Of a DNA stretch of 64,000 bases, positions 44,801 to 52,845 are shown one piece after another. This DNA comes from a virus. The DNA lies in IMG/VR virus record IMGVR_UViG_3300044635_001202, positions 1 through 64,000 of that record; one strand, written 5' to 3'. Under the pieces are notes generated by a model that saw nothing but the letters and a program-made list of their open reading frames with translations, made no database searches and was not told the DNA's origin. Made by a program: the position numbers and the translations under genes. Position 1 is the first letter of the stretch. Every line of letters starts with the position of its first letter.

Positions 44801-44945
44801 GTCCTAGAGATTCTTTATGTTGATATTCCTGAATAATCTTATCTTTTTCTTTAAGCTTCATCTGAAGACCTTCTATAATCTTCTGAGCATTCGTGATATC
44901 AATATAGAGTTTTCCTATAATAGTAAATATATAATCTTGATCCAT
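44787..44945 (-). CDS. Small coiled-coil tail protein (52 aa)
   Basis: Start set at the ATG at 44945, which has AAGGAGG 6 bp upstream, the best ribosome binding site in the region. A longer frame from 44981 would run through the hairpin and lacks such a site. The sequence 'AQKIIEGLQMKLKEKDKII' is a short amphipathic coiled coil of the kind found in small phage tail or chaperone-associated proteins. It ends inside the start of the 341-aa gene, which suggests coupled translation. Confidence 0.6.
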   Translation of the reverse strand: MDQDYIFTIIGKLYIDITNAQKIIEGLQMKLKEKDKIIQEYQHKESLGHAEG

Positions 44946-44968
44946 TAGTGTCCTCCTTAATAGTTCCT

Positions 44969-44991
44969 GCGCCATAAACAACTTATGGCGC
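44969..44991 (-). promoter_or_regulatory. Perfect hairpin after the tail tube gene, before the strong SD of the next gene
   Basis: A perfect 9-bp inverted repeat (GCGCCATAA / TTATGGCGC) with a 5-nt loop. It lies 25-47 bp after the tube stop codon and about 10 bp before AAGGAGG of the 52-aa gene. It has no T-run on the - strand, so it is not a typical terminator. It may stabilise the 3' end of the abundant tube mRNA or serve as a processing site. Confidence 0.6.
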
Positions 44992-45015
44992 TTATGTCTC
45001 TCTGCCGATTACTTA

Positions 45016-46050
45016 TCAGGCAACACCACTGACCTTAAAGTCATTGAATGTTTGATAGCTATAAGTAATAGTAGAATTACCGCCACCAGTTTCACCACCA
45101 GTATAGTTAACGCTGGTTAGTTTATTTCTGGTACCTAAATCGAATACATAATCAACACTATTGGTGTTGGAGCTGCATACAAAAATCTTAATTTGTTTAG
45201 CTGTAAGATTACTTGCAGAAGCAGCTGTACAACCAGTTAGTGTTCCGAAATCGTCAGCGTCAACTTGATCTCCGCGAGTAGCTGTAATTTCAAATTCTGA
45301 TGTTACTTCTACTGGGAAATTAACATAACGATAGTAAGGAGATCTTCTACCAAGCTCGTTGATAGATTCTCTTCCAAGATTGCAACTTAGAGTAATACTA
45401 TTAATATGTAATTCGCCAACTGTGCTTGGAAGATTATTATCGCCTGTTGGTAAAATAGACAAGTCTTTATTGAAAGCACTACGTCTTGCAACCTTAGTGG
45501 TCTGTGAACCATTGTCTGTAACACCAGAGTTAAAGTTCTTGATACCAGAACCAGTAGTGAGACTCCACTTTTTATGATTACCAACCAAAGTTACATCTTC
45601 TGTAAAGTTTCCGTCTGTTACTAGGTTATAAGAAACACTAGAAACATACATACCTGTGCAAACCACATAATATGTAGCTGCTCCGGAAGTTCCAACGTCG
45701 GTGTCGTTATAAATACCTAGAGCAACGTCACATCTACGATCAGCAATTTGGGTAAGTCCAAGATTATTACCTGAACTGTTGGATCCGTCTGTGGCAGTAT
45801 TATATACGAGTCTTGTTCCGTCTAGTACTTTATTGAGTGTAACCTCGATATCTGGTACTTCTTCAACGTTGTCATAAAGTTCTAGTTGACCTAACTGGTA
45901 AACTTGTTCGAGATTAAAGTTGGTTGTAATACCAACACTTTGAATACCCTTTAATATAACTTCACTACCATAACTTGTAGACGAAGCATCAGATGTGCAT
46001 GGCTTCATTTTGACTGCTTGAACGGCATAGAATATACGATTGTTGGCCAT
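45016..46050 (-). CDS. Major tail tube protein
   Basis: 344 residues, β-rich. It carries the tube-protein signature 'GIQSVGITTNFNLEQVYQLG' followed by 'QLELYDNVEEVPDIEVTL' and 'VLDGTRLVY', in which the central strands form the ring lumen. An extra β-domain and a Gly/Ser/Thr-rich C-terminus ('NKLTSVNYTGGETGGG') probably decorate the outside. No sheath gene is found near it, so the tail is non-contractile. SD AAGGG precedes the start. A hairpin follows the stop. Expected to be one of the most abundant virion proteins. Confidence 0.85.
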   Translation of the reverse strand: MANNRIFYAVQAVKMKPCTSDASSTSYGSEVILKGIQSVGITTNFNLEQVYQLGQLELYDNVEEVPDIEVTLNKVLDGTRLVYNTATDGSNSSGNNLGLTQIADRRCDVALGIYNDTDVGTSGAATYYVVCTGMYVSSVSYNLVTDGNFTEDVTLVGNHKKWSLTTGSGIKNFNSGVTDNGSQTTKVARRSAFNKDLSILPTGDNNLPSTVGELHINSITLSCNLGRESINELGRRSPYYRYVNFPVEVTSEFEITATRGDQVDADDFGTLTGCTAASASNLTAKQIKIFVCSSNTNSVDYVFDLGTRNKLTSVNYTGGETGGGNSTITYSYQTFNDFKVSGVA

Positions 46051-46072
46051 AATTTTACCCTTGTTAGATTAT

Positions 46073-47026
46073 TTATAGGATGACTTCGACGGTCATTCTA
46101 AGCATACACCATATAAGATCAGAGACCGTATTTTTTTGCTGATCAATTAAATTAATGTCTTTAATATATAGTTTTTTCCAATGAAATGCTGAGTTATTAA
46201 TAATTTCGCTATAGTTTAATCCACTAGGATTAATTGATCCATTATATTTTAATGGATATGCATTATCAGAGATTAGTTTTTTAATATCGTACATCACGAT
46301 ATTATTGTCTTTTTGTAATCTTAAAATATCAACAATTTTATTATTATCATTTAGATTTTCTGAATAAACATGCAATAAAACATCTTGATTCCTATAAGAT
46401 TTTAGAGAACCAAGTTCGTATGGAATGTCGAAAGTATTTGGGGTTGGTTCTATTACAATACAAGGCATCTGTAGTCTATGTTCACCTAAAATATTACTAA
46501 GATTTGTTTTAGTAGTATCTGTTGGTTTATATGTAAGTTGTTGCAATAATTTCCATTCACTATCTACAGACTTGATAACTTGGCACCATCTGTAACTATA
46601 TGCCATATGAATTTTAGTAGCACTAGATAAAGGTTTATCAAAAATTACAGATCCGTTAGGATAATCCAAAGTATATGTAATTGCGCCAGAACCACTTGGA
46701 GCAGGATAGAGCGTGTTATTTACATAGATTCCGCTAATAGCATTAGGAGTAGAATTATTAAAAGAAACGCCCGACTCCCAGACCCAATCTCTTTTTGGTG
46801 TTTGCCAGATAGTATTAGTATCTTGTCCTACAGCATTGATTGGTTTCAATCTATCAAATGTAATATTATTATAAAGACCGGAGGTTTGCACATTAACATT
46901 GACAAATCCTCCAATATTTAACATATTATAATTAATATAAGATTTTAAATTATCTTCTATACTAGAAGTGTAAAAATTTTGATTTAGGCTGGTAACACCA
47001 TAAAAAGTATTATTACTAATATTCAT
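46073..47026 (-). CDS. Tail completion/terminator-region structural protein (317 aa)
   Basis: It overlaps the previous gene by 4 bp (ATGA). The sequence is β-rich with 'LKPINAVGQDTNTIWQTP', 'GIYVNNTLYPAPSG' and 'TYTLDYPNGSVIFDKPLS', a form that recurs in neck-region proteins of large phages. The C-terminal half has 'PCIVIEPTPNTFDIPYELG'. No metal-binding or enzyme motif is visible. Position between the connector and tube genes suggests a tail terminator or neck role. The exact function is unassigned. Confidence 0.5.
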   Translation of the reverse strand: MNISNNTFYGVTSLNQNFYTSSIEDNLKSYINYNMLNIGGFVNVNVQTSGLYNNITFDRLKPINAVGQDTNTIWQTPKRDWVWESGVSFNNSTPNAISGIYVNNTLYPAPSGSGAITYTLDYPNGSVIFDKPLSSATKIHMAYSYRWCQVIKSVDSEWKLLQQLTYKPTDTTKTNLSNILGEHRLQMPCIVIEPTPNTFDIPYELGSLKSYRNQDVLLHVYSENLNDNNKIVDILRLQKDNNIVMYDIKKLISDNAYPLKYNGSINPSGLNYSEIINNSAFHWKKLYIKDINLIDQQKNTVSDLIWCMLRMTVEVIL

Positions 47027-47679
47027 AATTGTTTCTCTATTTCCGTTTGTATGATACTAGTAATTTGTTGTTCTGTTATTTTACCAATACCTCTAGAAAG
47101 CCAGTTATTTGTAATAGACCCGGCAAATTCTCTTGGAACAAACCAGTCTGTATCTGATCTTATCATAAATCCCATACCCGAACGAGATTTGTTAGAATTA
47201 AGTTGACTAACATCATATTGTTTAACGATTCTTTTATTTCCTTCAAGCAATAACCATTTAGCCCAAGGTAAATAATATCCTTTATTATCATAAACCAATG
47301 CAGGTTCTGAGGATACTAAATTTTGTAATTCGTCTCTATCTAAAAAAGAACATTGAAAACCACCAGATACTGATAATTTATTAACTTGAATTGGTTTTGT
47401 TTCAACTTTAAGAGTATTTAATACTAAGTCTATAAATTTATCTATAGTATCTATATTTTCTATTCCAAATTCTAGTCTTAATTTGCCATTTTTTAAAGAC
47501 AAATACTCAGGCTCGTTAGTGACTCTTTGTTGAATTAAATTTCTAATATTAGCACGAATATTATTAATACTTTTATTTATAGCTACATCTAATATACTTT
47601 TAATATTATTTAGTATAGCTTCATAAATTTGATTATTACTTTCTAATAAATCTGCTGTGATTCTCATGGCTGAGTCCAA
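47023..47679 (-). CDS. Neck / head-tail connector protein (218 aa)
   Basis: The N-terminal 70 residues are helical ('ILDVAINKSINNIRANIRN'). The C-terminal half has the conserved-looking segments 'YYLPWAKWLLLEGNKRI', 'RSGMGFMIRSDTDWFVP' and 'REFAGSITNNWLSRGI', known to me from phage neck proteins with an HK97-gp10-like role. It overlaps the upstream zinc protein by 16 bp and ends in an ATGA with the next gene. Assigned by motif memory and synteny. Confidence 0.55.
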   Translation of the reverse strand: MDSAMRITADLLESNNQIYEAILNNIKSILDVAINKSINNIRANIRNLIQQRVTNEPEYLSLKNGKLRLEFGIENIDTIDKFIDLVLNTLKVETKPIQVNKLSVSGGFQCSFLDRDELQNLVSSEPALVYDNKGYYLPWAKWLLLEGNKRIVKQYDVSQLNSNKSRSGMGFMIRSDTDWFVPREFAGSITNNWLSRGIGKITEQQITSIIQTEIEKQL

Positions 47680-48179
47680 TTAGTTAATATATATTTTTTA
47701 TCTCCTAACCCAATTGGTGTTGGAAAACCTGCTTTTGAGTATGTTGCAGATACGAATGACTCTGTTTCTACTACCACCATGTTTTTACAAGATAATATAT
47801 TTGGTAATAAAGAAATATCACAAATAGTTTGTGCTGCAATATTTGGAATATTAACATGATTTGGTCCCCAGTTCAACCAATACTTACTATCTAAAATTAA
47901 AGCTAGATTAACTACTATATCAGATGTTGTTTGTGTTTTACCAAATCCTAAACAAGCTGGGCATACTGATCCATCAGCAAAACTAACAGGGCCTGTTCCA
48001 TTATATTTATTAAAAGATTTTTGATTTATAGGATCATAAATACAATTTGGACATAACTTATTATTTGTACCATCAAATATTAATTTACATGATGTGCTAA
48101 GACCCTCTTTGCTAATCAAATGATCTATCATGTCATTGTATATTTGTTTAAACTGTTTAGTAATAATATTATGAAACAT
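47664..48179 (-). CDS. Head-completion/neck protein with zinc ribbon (171 aa)
   Basis: The centre carries two CxxC pairs, 'LCPNCIYDP' and 'VCPACLGFGKTQ', a DnaJ-like C4 zinc site. 'KSFNKYNGTGPVSF' between them is a recurrent phage neck signature. The C-terminal part has 'LLPNILSCKNMVVVETESFV'. Such proteins join the head connector to the tail. It overlaps the next gene by 16 bp. The metal site looks complete. Confidence 0.6.
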   Translation of the reverse strand: MFHNIITKQFKQIYNDMIDHLISKEGLSTSCKLIFDGTNNKLCPNCIYDPINQKSFNKYNGTGPVSFADGSVCPACLGFGKTQTTSDIVVNLALILDSKYWLNWGPNHVNIPNIAAQTICDISLLPNILSCKNMVVVETESFVSATYSKAGFPTPIGLGDKKYILTNWTQP

Positions 48180-48182
48180 ATA

Positions 48183-48467
48183 TTAAAATTCTGTTAATGG
48201 TATTCTTTTCCAGTATGATGATGTCAAGCATATGTATATATAATCATTGTCCCATCTCAACTCTCCTGGTGTGCCTATTTCCGATGACGAATTAGGAGCT
48301 GCTGTTGGTAATATAATACTCAGACCTAAAGCATCTATAGAATTAACAACTTTAACATTTTCATCAGTAGATACTATAGTATTGGATATGCGAACAGTAT
48401 CCTGATCAGATTGAACAATAGCTACAATTTTTGTATCAGATGATACATTGATGATAGGATCTGGCAT
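48183..48467 (-). CDS. Small structural protein with 'GELRWDNDYIYIC' C-terminus (94 aa)
   Basis: Residues 1-55 are β-rich and Ser/Asp/Val-rich. The C-terminus 'IGTPGELRWDNDYIYIC' followed by 'YWKRIPL' is a motif often placed at the ends of phage fibre or minor structural proteins, where it forms a small folded tip. It has no cysteine cluster. The gaps to both neighbours are 3-5 bp, so it belongs to the neck operon. The function is unknown. Confidence 0.55.
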   Translation of the reverse strand: MPDPIINVSSDTKIVAIVQSDQDTVRISNTIVSTDENVKVVNSIDALGLSIILPTAAPNSSSEIGTPGELRWDNDYIYICLTSSYWKRIPLTEF

Positions 48468-48472
48468 AAACT

Positions 48473-48910
48473 CTACTCACACGAGGCGCATTCGTCTGGA
48501 TCGAATGATTTTGGAATAAAAACTTCTGGAATAATAATATTTGGATTAAGAATAGTAATAGTTCCTCTTAATAATTGAACAATCTGATCTCCAGCTCCTG
48601 GATATAATTCATTTGGAGCTTTAAGATCTAGATCATATAGAGCAGTAGAGAATGTGTATTCTGAGGTCGTTGATGACGGTAACTTAAATACTATTCTTCC
48701 AGTAGATGCTTGAACAACAAGATAATAAATAGCATCTTGATTATCTGACATATAAGTAATAACTGACGTATTTGGTCCATCAAGTGGTTGAACACTGATA
48801 CGAGCTTGCCAATTTGTTAAATTGATAGGGGTATTGTCTGAATTTTTATACTCAAATGTTTTTGTTAAACTACTACCTTTAGAGATGTCAAAATTATATT
48901 CAGATGCCAT
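48473..48910 (-). CDS. β-sandwich structural protein (BppU-N-like), paralogue of the gene at 57599
   Basis: 145 residues with 'FDISKGSSLTKTFEYKNSD', 'TPINLTNWQARISVQ' and 'FSTALYDLDLKAPNELY'. The same order occurs in the 135-aa protein encoded at 57599-58006 ('GTPINLTNWCARLTW', 'FNTAKYDLELRSPDDLY'), so the two are copies of one domain. The fold pattern resembles N-terminal domains that anchor fibres to baseplates or heads. The last residues contain 'DECASCE'. It lies between the connector gene and the 94-aa gene. Confidence 0.6.
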   Translation of the reverse strand: MASEYNFDISKGSSLTKTFEYKNSDNTPINLTNWQARISVQPLDGPNTSVITYMSDNQDAIYYLVVQASTGRIVFKLPSSTTSEYTFSTALYDLDLKAPNELYPGAGDQIVQLLRGTITILNPNIIIPEVFIPKSFDPDECASCE

Positions 48911-48927
48911 AATGATTGATATCCCTT

Positions 48928-49443
48928 TTAAGAGTAAAAATATCTAGATCTATCACTAGAGTCTTGTAAATATCTTGGATCAAATTTATTACCAACGAAT
49001 GGACTAAGAATAACAGCCACGGCTGCAGCATCTTTAACATCCCAATGAGATGTAAGTTCCTCGTACAAAGCGCATGGCCCCTTATCTAAGATTGTCTTCC
49101 ATCCGTTTAGACTACCAGCTACCGATAATTGAGCTGGACCTAAAGCTGCTCTCACTCCTTCTGTTGCGGCTTTGGTTCTGAAGGTGCTTTGGTCAACAAT
49201 ACATGCTGCTTTTAGAGATAATAATGCGATAAAAATTTCATCCTTATCTTCTGTTGGGTCGGGACTTATAGTTCCTGCACTTATATTTACGTCATATTGA
49301 TGTTCCAATACAACATCGAATTGAACATATTTAGCTGCTACAGTAATAGACTGTAATAGTCTTTCATCCGAGTACATAGGAGGATCTTCTAAATCATTAA
49401 TTAAAGTTCTAACAATAATAGGAATTTCAGTATTCCAACTCAT
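48928..49443 (-). CDS. Head-tail connector protein (171 aa)
   Basis: The helical pattern matches gp6-type or neck adaptor proteins: 'IPIIVRTLINDLEDPPMYSD' opens, then 'LLQSITVAAKYVQFDVVLE', 'TISPDPTEDKDEIFIALLSL', 'KAACIVDQSTFRTKAA' and 'LSVAGSLNGWKTILDKG'. It is the first gene of a transcription block preceded by the AGGTGTAT element about 39-47 bp upstream and AAAGGG as ribosome binding site. It would form the ring below the portal. Confidence 0.7.
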   Translation of the reverse strand: MSWNTEIPIIVRTLINDLEDPPMYSDERLLQSITVAAKYVQFDVVLEHQYDVNISAGTISPDPTEDKDEIFIALLSLKAACIVDQSTFRTKAATEGVRAALGPAQLSVAGSLNGWKTILDKGPCALYEELTSHWDVKDAAAVAVILSPFVGNKFDPRYLQDSSDRSRYFYS

Positions 49444-49482
49444 ATTTTGACCCTTTTATATAGAGAGTGTGCCTAGTCTTTA

Positions 49483-49490
49483 ATACACCT
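49483..49490 (-). promoter_or_regulatory. Candidate late promoter element AGGTGTAT (site C)
   Basis: On the - strand, TAAGGTGTATTAAAG lies about 39 bp before the connector start (49443) in an 80-bp intergenic gap. The octamer is identical to those at 54429-54436 and 58070-58077. Conserved position before the first gene of a block suggests promoter function. Confidence 0.5.
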
Positions 49491-49523
49491 TATAGTGAAA
49501 GGGATAGATTTTAAATTAAATGG

Positions 49524-49838
49524 CTAACTTAGAAGTTCCCATAATCCAGTATTCTCATTTAAAGTATGATCATCTCCAGGACAGGGTGGAACAAAAGCTC
49601 CTTCTGGAGCATTAATATCTTCTCTAAAAACATAACCTATCCCAGCATAATTTTTTCGGTATGGAACTCCACCTCCACTATGAACTCCACCAACTGTATT
49701 ATATGAAGTTCGTTTACAAGTTTTTCCTCTAAATTCTCCATAATGTTTTTCCCAATTAATACCATCTTCGTTTTCATTCTTACCAACTATAACTTCAGTA
49801 ACAATATTGTTTTCATCTAAAAATGCATAATGAGCCAT
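49524..49838 (-). CDS. Conserved phage structural protein, 'MAHYAFLDENN' family (104 aa)
   Basis: It opens with 'AHYAFLDENNIVTEVIVG' and has 'CKRTSYNTVGGVHSGG', 'VPYRKNYAGIGYVFRED' and 'FVPPCPGDD'. This small family is common in phages that infect aquatic bacteria and accompanies fibre genes. A second, GC-rich copy is encoded at 52558-52845. The AT-rich composition here is that of the genome average. The function is unknown; probably a capsid or fibre accessory protein. Confidence 0.7.
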   Translation of the reverse strand: MAHYAFLDENNIVTEVIVGKNENEDGINWEKHYGEFRGKTCKRTSYNTVGGVHSGGGVPYRKNYAGIGYVFREDINAPEGAFVPPCPGDDHTLNENTGLWELLS

Positions 49839-49852
49839 AATTATTCTCCTAT

Positions 49853-50770
49853 TTAAACTGTAAATGTAACCGTTCCTGTACCGGCTGTAATTGTAACAAT
49901 TGTATCTGCTCCAAAAGAAGCTGTAGTGTATGATAGTCCCGCTGAAAGAGTTATGTTTAATATGGCATCAAATCGCAATATCACAACACCGCTACCACCC
50001 ACTCCTCCAACTGAGAAATTAGTACCATCAGTTGCTCCACCACCACCTCCCCCTCCGGTATTAGCCGCACCTGCCGATCCCGCAGACGCAACATCCTGCG
50101 ACCCGTTGCCTCCACCAGTGCTACCACCAGAACCAGCAGAAGATGTTCCAACGTAGCCTCCAGAGCCACCGCCGGGACCGTATAGAACAGCCGATCCAGT
50201 GATGTCGCTAGACCTACCAATACCGCCCGAACCGCTAACGGTTGAAGTGGCGTCACCCCCTTGTCCACCAGAACCACCGCCACCACCACCAGCCCTTCCG
50301 TTTGATTGGCCAAGGCCACCGGAAAATCCTTGCGTCGTGATGTAGGACGCATTGCGAGTGCCTCCGTTGCTGTTGCCGGTCAGGAACAAATATCCGGCAC
50401 CTGTAGCAAGCGAGAAGCCAACGCTAGATGTCGAACCCGTTCCACCGCCTGCGGCAGTGATACCATCAAAAAAACTATTATTTCCGGGGAATGCTCCAAC
50501 AGAGCCACCGGCAGCAATCGTCACGGAGTATGATGTGTTAAGTAGAACGCCAAGGGTCTGATCCACCACGCCGCCACCACCACCTCCGGGTCCAGGGCGT
50601 CCGCCACCTCCCTGTGCAGTAACACCAGCCGCTCCACCACCAACCACCAACACACGAAGTAAAAAATTATCAGCAAATAAATCCCACGAATATCCATTCC
50701 ATCGGTATACTCTATTATTTTGACGAGAATATTGATTTACTGTTGGATTATTTGGAAAATTAAATGGCAT
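49853..50770 (-). CDS. Glycine-rich fibre/receptor-binding protein (305 aa)
   Basis: The N-terminus 'FNFPNNPTVNQ' plus 'VYRWNGYSWDLF' is a small attachment domain. Residues about 35-265 consist of Gly-rich stretches ('GGGGRPGPGGGGGG', 'GGAGGGGGGSGG') separated by short strands, as in polyglycine sandwiches of phage adhesins such as T-even gp38-type proteins. The C-terminus 'FGADTIVTITAGTGTVTF' is shared with the next gene. Its middle part (about 49980-50680) is notably GC-richer than its neighbours. The role is host binding, inferred. Confidence 0.7.
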   Translation of the reverse strand: MPFNFPNNPTVNQYSRQNNRVYRWNGYSWDLFADNFLLRVLVVGGGAAGVTAQGGGGRPGPGGGGGGVVDQTLGVLLNTSYSVTIAAGGSVGAFPGNNSFFDGITAAGGGTGSTSSVGFSLATGAGYLFLTGNSNGGTRNASYITTQGFSGGLGQSNGRAGGGGGGSGGQGGDATSTVSGSGGIGRSSDITGSAVLYGPGGGSGGYVGTSSAGSGGSTGGGNGSQDVASAGSAGAANTGGGGGGGATDGTNFSVGGVGGSGVVILRFDAILNITLSAGLSYTTASFGADTIVTITAGTGTVTFTV

Positions 50771-50773
50771 AAA

Positions 50774-51649
50774 TTAACTCCATGATACTGTTCCGGTTCC
50801 TGCTGTAAAGGTAACTATTGTATCAGATCCTACTGTGGTTGTTGTAAATGTTAATCCTACTCCTATATTAATTTTCATTTGGGAAGAATTCCAACGAACA
50901 ATAACAACGCCAGAACCACCAGTTGCTGGATTTGCATTTGTTCCACCTCCACCCCCACCTCCTCCTCCAGTATTGGCTGTCCCAGCTACGGCTGCAACGG
51001 ATGCTGCTGCATTTCCATTCCCTCCACCACCAATACCACCAGTGCCAGCAATAGCATTAGGATTAATTCCGTTAGAGTAACAACCACCACCAGCTCCTCC
51101 GCCATAGTATGATCCAGTAATTGTTGCTAACCGACCAGCACCACCATTACCAGATGCAGTAGATACAGCGTCACCACCTTGCGCCCCGGCTCCTCCTCCT
51201 CCTCCTGCGGCGGTAGCTGCCGCAAGACCAGTACCACCAGAAAATCCTTGCGTAGAGCAAAGAGATATTAGTCTCGTTATCGATGTGCTAGTGCCTCCAC
51301 TAGATGCTCCATATGCTATAGGCGTATTTTGACCAACGCCAGCACCTCCTCCTATTGCGACGATACTGCTAAACCGAGAAATAGAACCTTGGGTATTCGC
51401 TGCTCCCCCAGCTCCAATGGTTATCGTATATTCTGTTTGCAGTGAAATTCCAAGAAGCTGTTCAAGTACACCTCCGCCTCCACCACCACCAGCAGGAGTA
51501 TGTCCTGAGCGAATACCACCAGCTCCACCGCCTCCAACAACTAATAATCTTATTGTTCCAACAATAGACGAAGAACCAGATATTCCATATGGTCCGTATG
51601 GACTAGAAGATGCTAAAGATGATCCAAAACCATAAATACCATTATTCAT
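50774..51649 (-). CDS. Glycine-rich fibre/receptor-binding protein, paralogue (291 aa)
   Basis: Same plan as the previous gene: 'IRLLVVGGGGAGG', Gly-rich loops, 'LQTEYTITIGAGG', and 'SGVVIVRWNSSQ' before a C-terminus 'VGSDTIVTFTAGTGTVSW'. Codon use is closer to the genome average than in its paralogues. The N-terminus 'NNGIYGFGSSLASSSP' differs from the others, so it may attach to a different partner. It overlaps the following 127-aa gene by 4 bp. Confidence 0.7.
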   Translation of the reverse strand: MNNGIYGFGSSLASSSPYGPYGISGSSSIVGTIRLLVVGGGGAGGIRSGHTPAGGGGGGGVLEQLLGISLQTEYTITIGAGGAANTQGSISRFSSIVAIGGGAGVGQNTPIAYGASSGGTSTSITRLISLCSTQGFSGGTGLAAATAAGGGGGAGAQGGDAVSTASGNGGAGRLATITGSYYGGGAGGGCYSNGINPNAIAGTGGIGGGGNGNAAASVAAVAGTANTGGGGGGGGGTNANPATGGSGVVIVRWNSSQMKINIGVGLTFTTTTVGSDTIVTFTAGTGTVSWS

Positions 51650-52029
51650 AGATCAGCACCTAAAGCAGTAACGTGGGTGGCTTGACTAACGCTAGTAGTT
51701 ACTCTTAAAGTCCAAGAGGCGCTTGGTAATATAAGATTGTTATACTGGGTACTCACTCTACTTTGCTGAACAGTACTTGATCCAGTGGCGGCAGCTATAG
51801 TATATTCGTCAAAAAGATAATAAGTAGATCCATCATGTAAAAATAAACGAACTATAGCAGCAGAACTGGTAGCAGCATTTTTTACTACAACTTCTGCTAT
51901 TCGTGTTCCTGTAGATGCTCCAGTAATTAAAGTTCCAAAATTTGTTGGGGAAGTATAAGAACTTTCAGCAGTTGATATGCTGACATTTCCTATTCTAGGT
52001 GTTGCGGCAAATGAGGGACTAATAGCCAT
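51646..52029 (-). CDS. Conserved small β structural protein (127 aa)
   Basis: All-β sequence: 'IGNVSISTAESSYTSPTNF', 'GTRIAEVVVKNAATSSAAIV', 'STYYLFDEYTIAAATGS', ending 'SWTLRVTTSVSQATHVTA'. This family occurs widely in phages beside fibre genes. The jelly-roll-like pattern suggests a head or fibre decoration protein. No cysteines. Start on ATGA-type overlap with the glycine-rich gene. Specific function not recognised. Confidence 0.6.
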   Translation of the reverse strand: MAISPSFAATPRIGNVSISTAESSYTSPTNFGTLITGASTGTRIAEVVVKNAATSSAAIVRLFLHDGSTYYLFDEYTIAAATGSSTVQQSRVSTQYNNLILPSASWTLRVTTSVSQATHVTALGADL

Positions 52030-52040
52030 AATTTATTCTC

Positions 52041-52511
52041 CTATTTAAAGTTGTTCCATAGATAAAGATTAGCGGCATTTTGAGCATTATTAACGCCTGC
52101 GGTTGGTGGTCCTATTTCGGCATAATATGATCCTGTCCATTGATATAGTCTACTGGTATCAGATGCTAAATAATAAGAGTTGGTTGAACCAGTAGCTGGA
52201 AAGCTAGCTGTTGTAGCATAACTTATTATAACCGTACTATCAACTGTATAATTGCCAGAACTAGAGCTAATGCTAATTCCAGAACCAGCAGTTATATTGG
52301 TCACTGGTAATAGTCCACTAACTGAAGAGTTAAAATCTGTAATATTTGAAGATGAGTGAGTATGCCCACTAACACTAACATTAACACTATTAACTTGTAG
52401 TGAATTTATAAAATTACCACTAGTAACAGACAATAACCCACTAACAGAGGTATTAACTCCGCTAATGCTTATGTTTCGTGCTAGTAGTGAATTATTATAT
52501 GCTTTTGTCAT
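52041..52511 (-). CDS. Fibre-segment protein (156 aa)
   Basis: It has 'VSVSGHTHSSSNITDF' and 'SVSGLLPVTNITAGSGIS', repeat units shared with the 594-aa fibre encoded at 55532-57316, and 'YYLASDTSRLYQWTGSYYAE', a common tip-type segment. Probably a short fibre or accessory fibre part. Composition is AT-rich. The upstream side abuts the GC-rich island. Confidence 0.6.
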   Translation of the reverse strand: MTKAYNNSLLARNISISGVNTSVSGLLSVTSGNFINSLQVNSVNVSVSGHTHSSSNITDFNSSVSGLLPVTNITAGSGISISSSSGNYTVDSTVIISYATTASFPATGSTNSYYLASDTSRLYQWTGSYYAEIGPPTAGVNNAQNAANLYLWNNFK

Positions 52512-52557
52512 ATGTTATTATTTCTTAAGTTGTAATATCGTATGGTTTTGTGATATG

Positions 52558-52845
52558 TTATCTGTTTGCAAATGTGGTAATAGTTGGCGTGAATGTTGCC
52601 GTCGGGAATGGGTGCGGCGGCACGAATACGTCTGCCTGCGGATCGTAAGAAAACCCAATGCCAGCGAATTGTCTGCGAATGCTGCCGCTGTAGCTTGTCT
52701 GTATCCATCTTCCGCCAAGCAAAGACTGACAGAACGAGATGCCCTTGGCCTCGCTTTCGACGCCGTTGTCGAGCAGTTCCGCGTTGTTAACAACGATCAC
52801 CTGTGTGACGATGTTGTTGTCGTCGAGTTGTGCAAAATGTGCCAT
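52558..52845 (-). CDS. GC-rich copy of the 'MAHFAQLDDNN' family protein (95 aa)
   Basis: It opens 'AHFAQLDDNNIVTQVIVV' and has 'WIQTSYSGSIRRQFAGIGF' and 'DVFVPPHPFP', the same order as the 104-aa protein encoded at 49524. Its base composition is strongly GC-rich with C/G-ending codons, unlike the homologue. It overlaps the glycine-rich FN3 protein gene by 1 bp. Recent acquisition from another phage is likely. Confidence 0.7.
   Translation of the reverse strand: MAHFAQLDDNNIVTQVIVVNNAELLDNGVESEAKGISFCQSLLGGRWIQTSYSGSIRRQFAGIGFSYDPQADVFVPPHPFPTATFTPTITTFANR

Noticed and set aside
44946-44981. Longer N-terminus for the 52-aa coiled-coil protein
   Set aside because: It would run through the hairpin and lacks a ribosome binding site; the inner ATG has AAGGAGG.
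45016-46050. Contractile tail (sheath) genes near the tube
   Set aside because: No sheath-like protein before or after the tube gene; a siphovirus plan fits better.
51470-51482. Further near-matches to AGGTGTAT in coding DNA (for example AGGTGTAC)
   Set aside because: Not identical, in Gly/Val codons and not placed upstream of a start.
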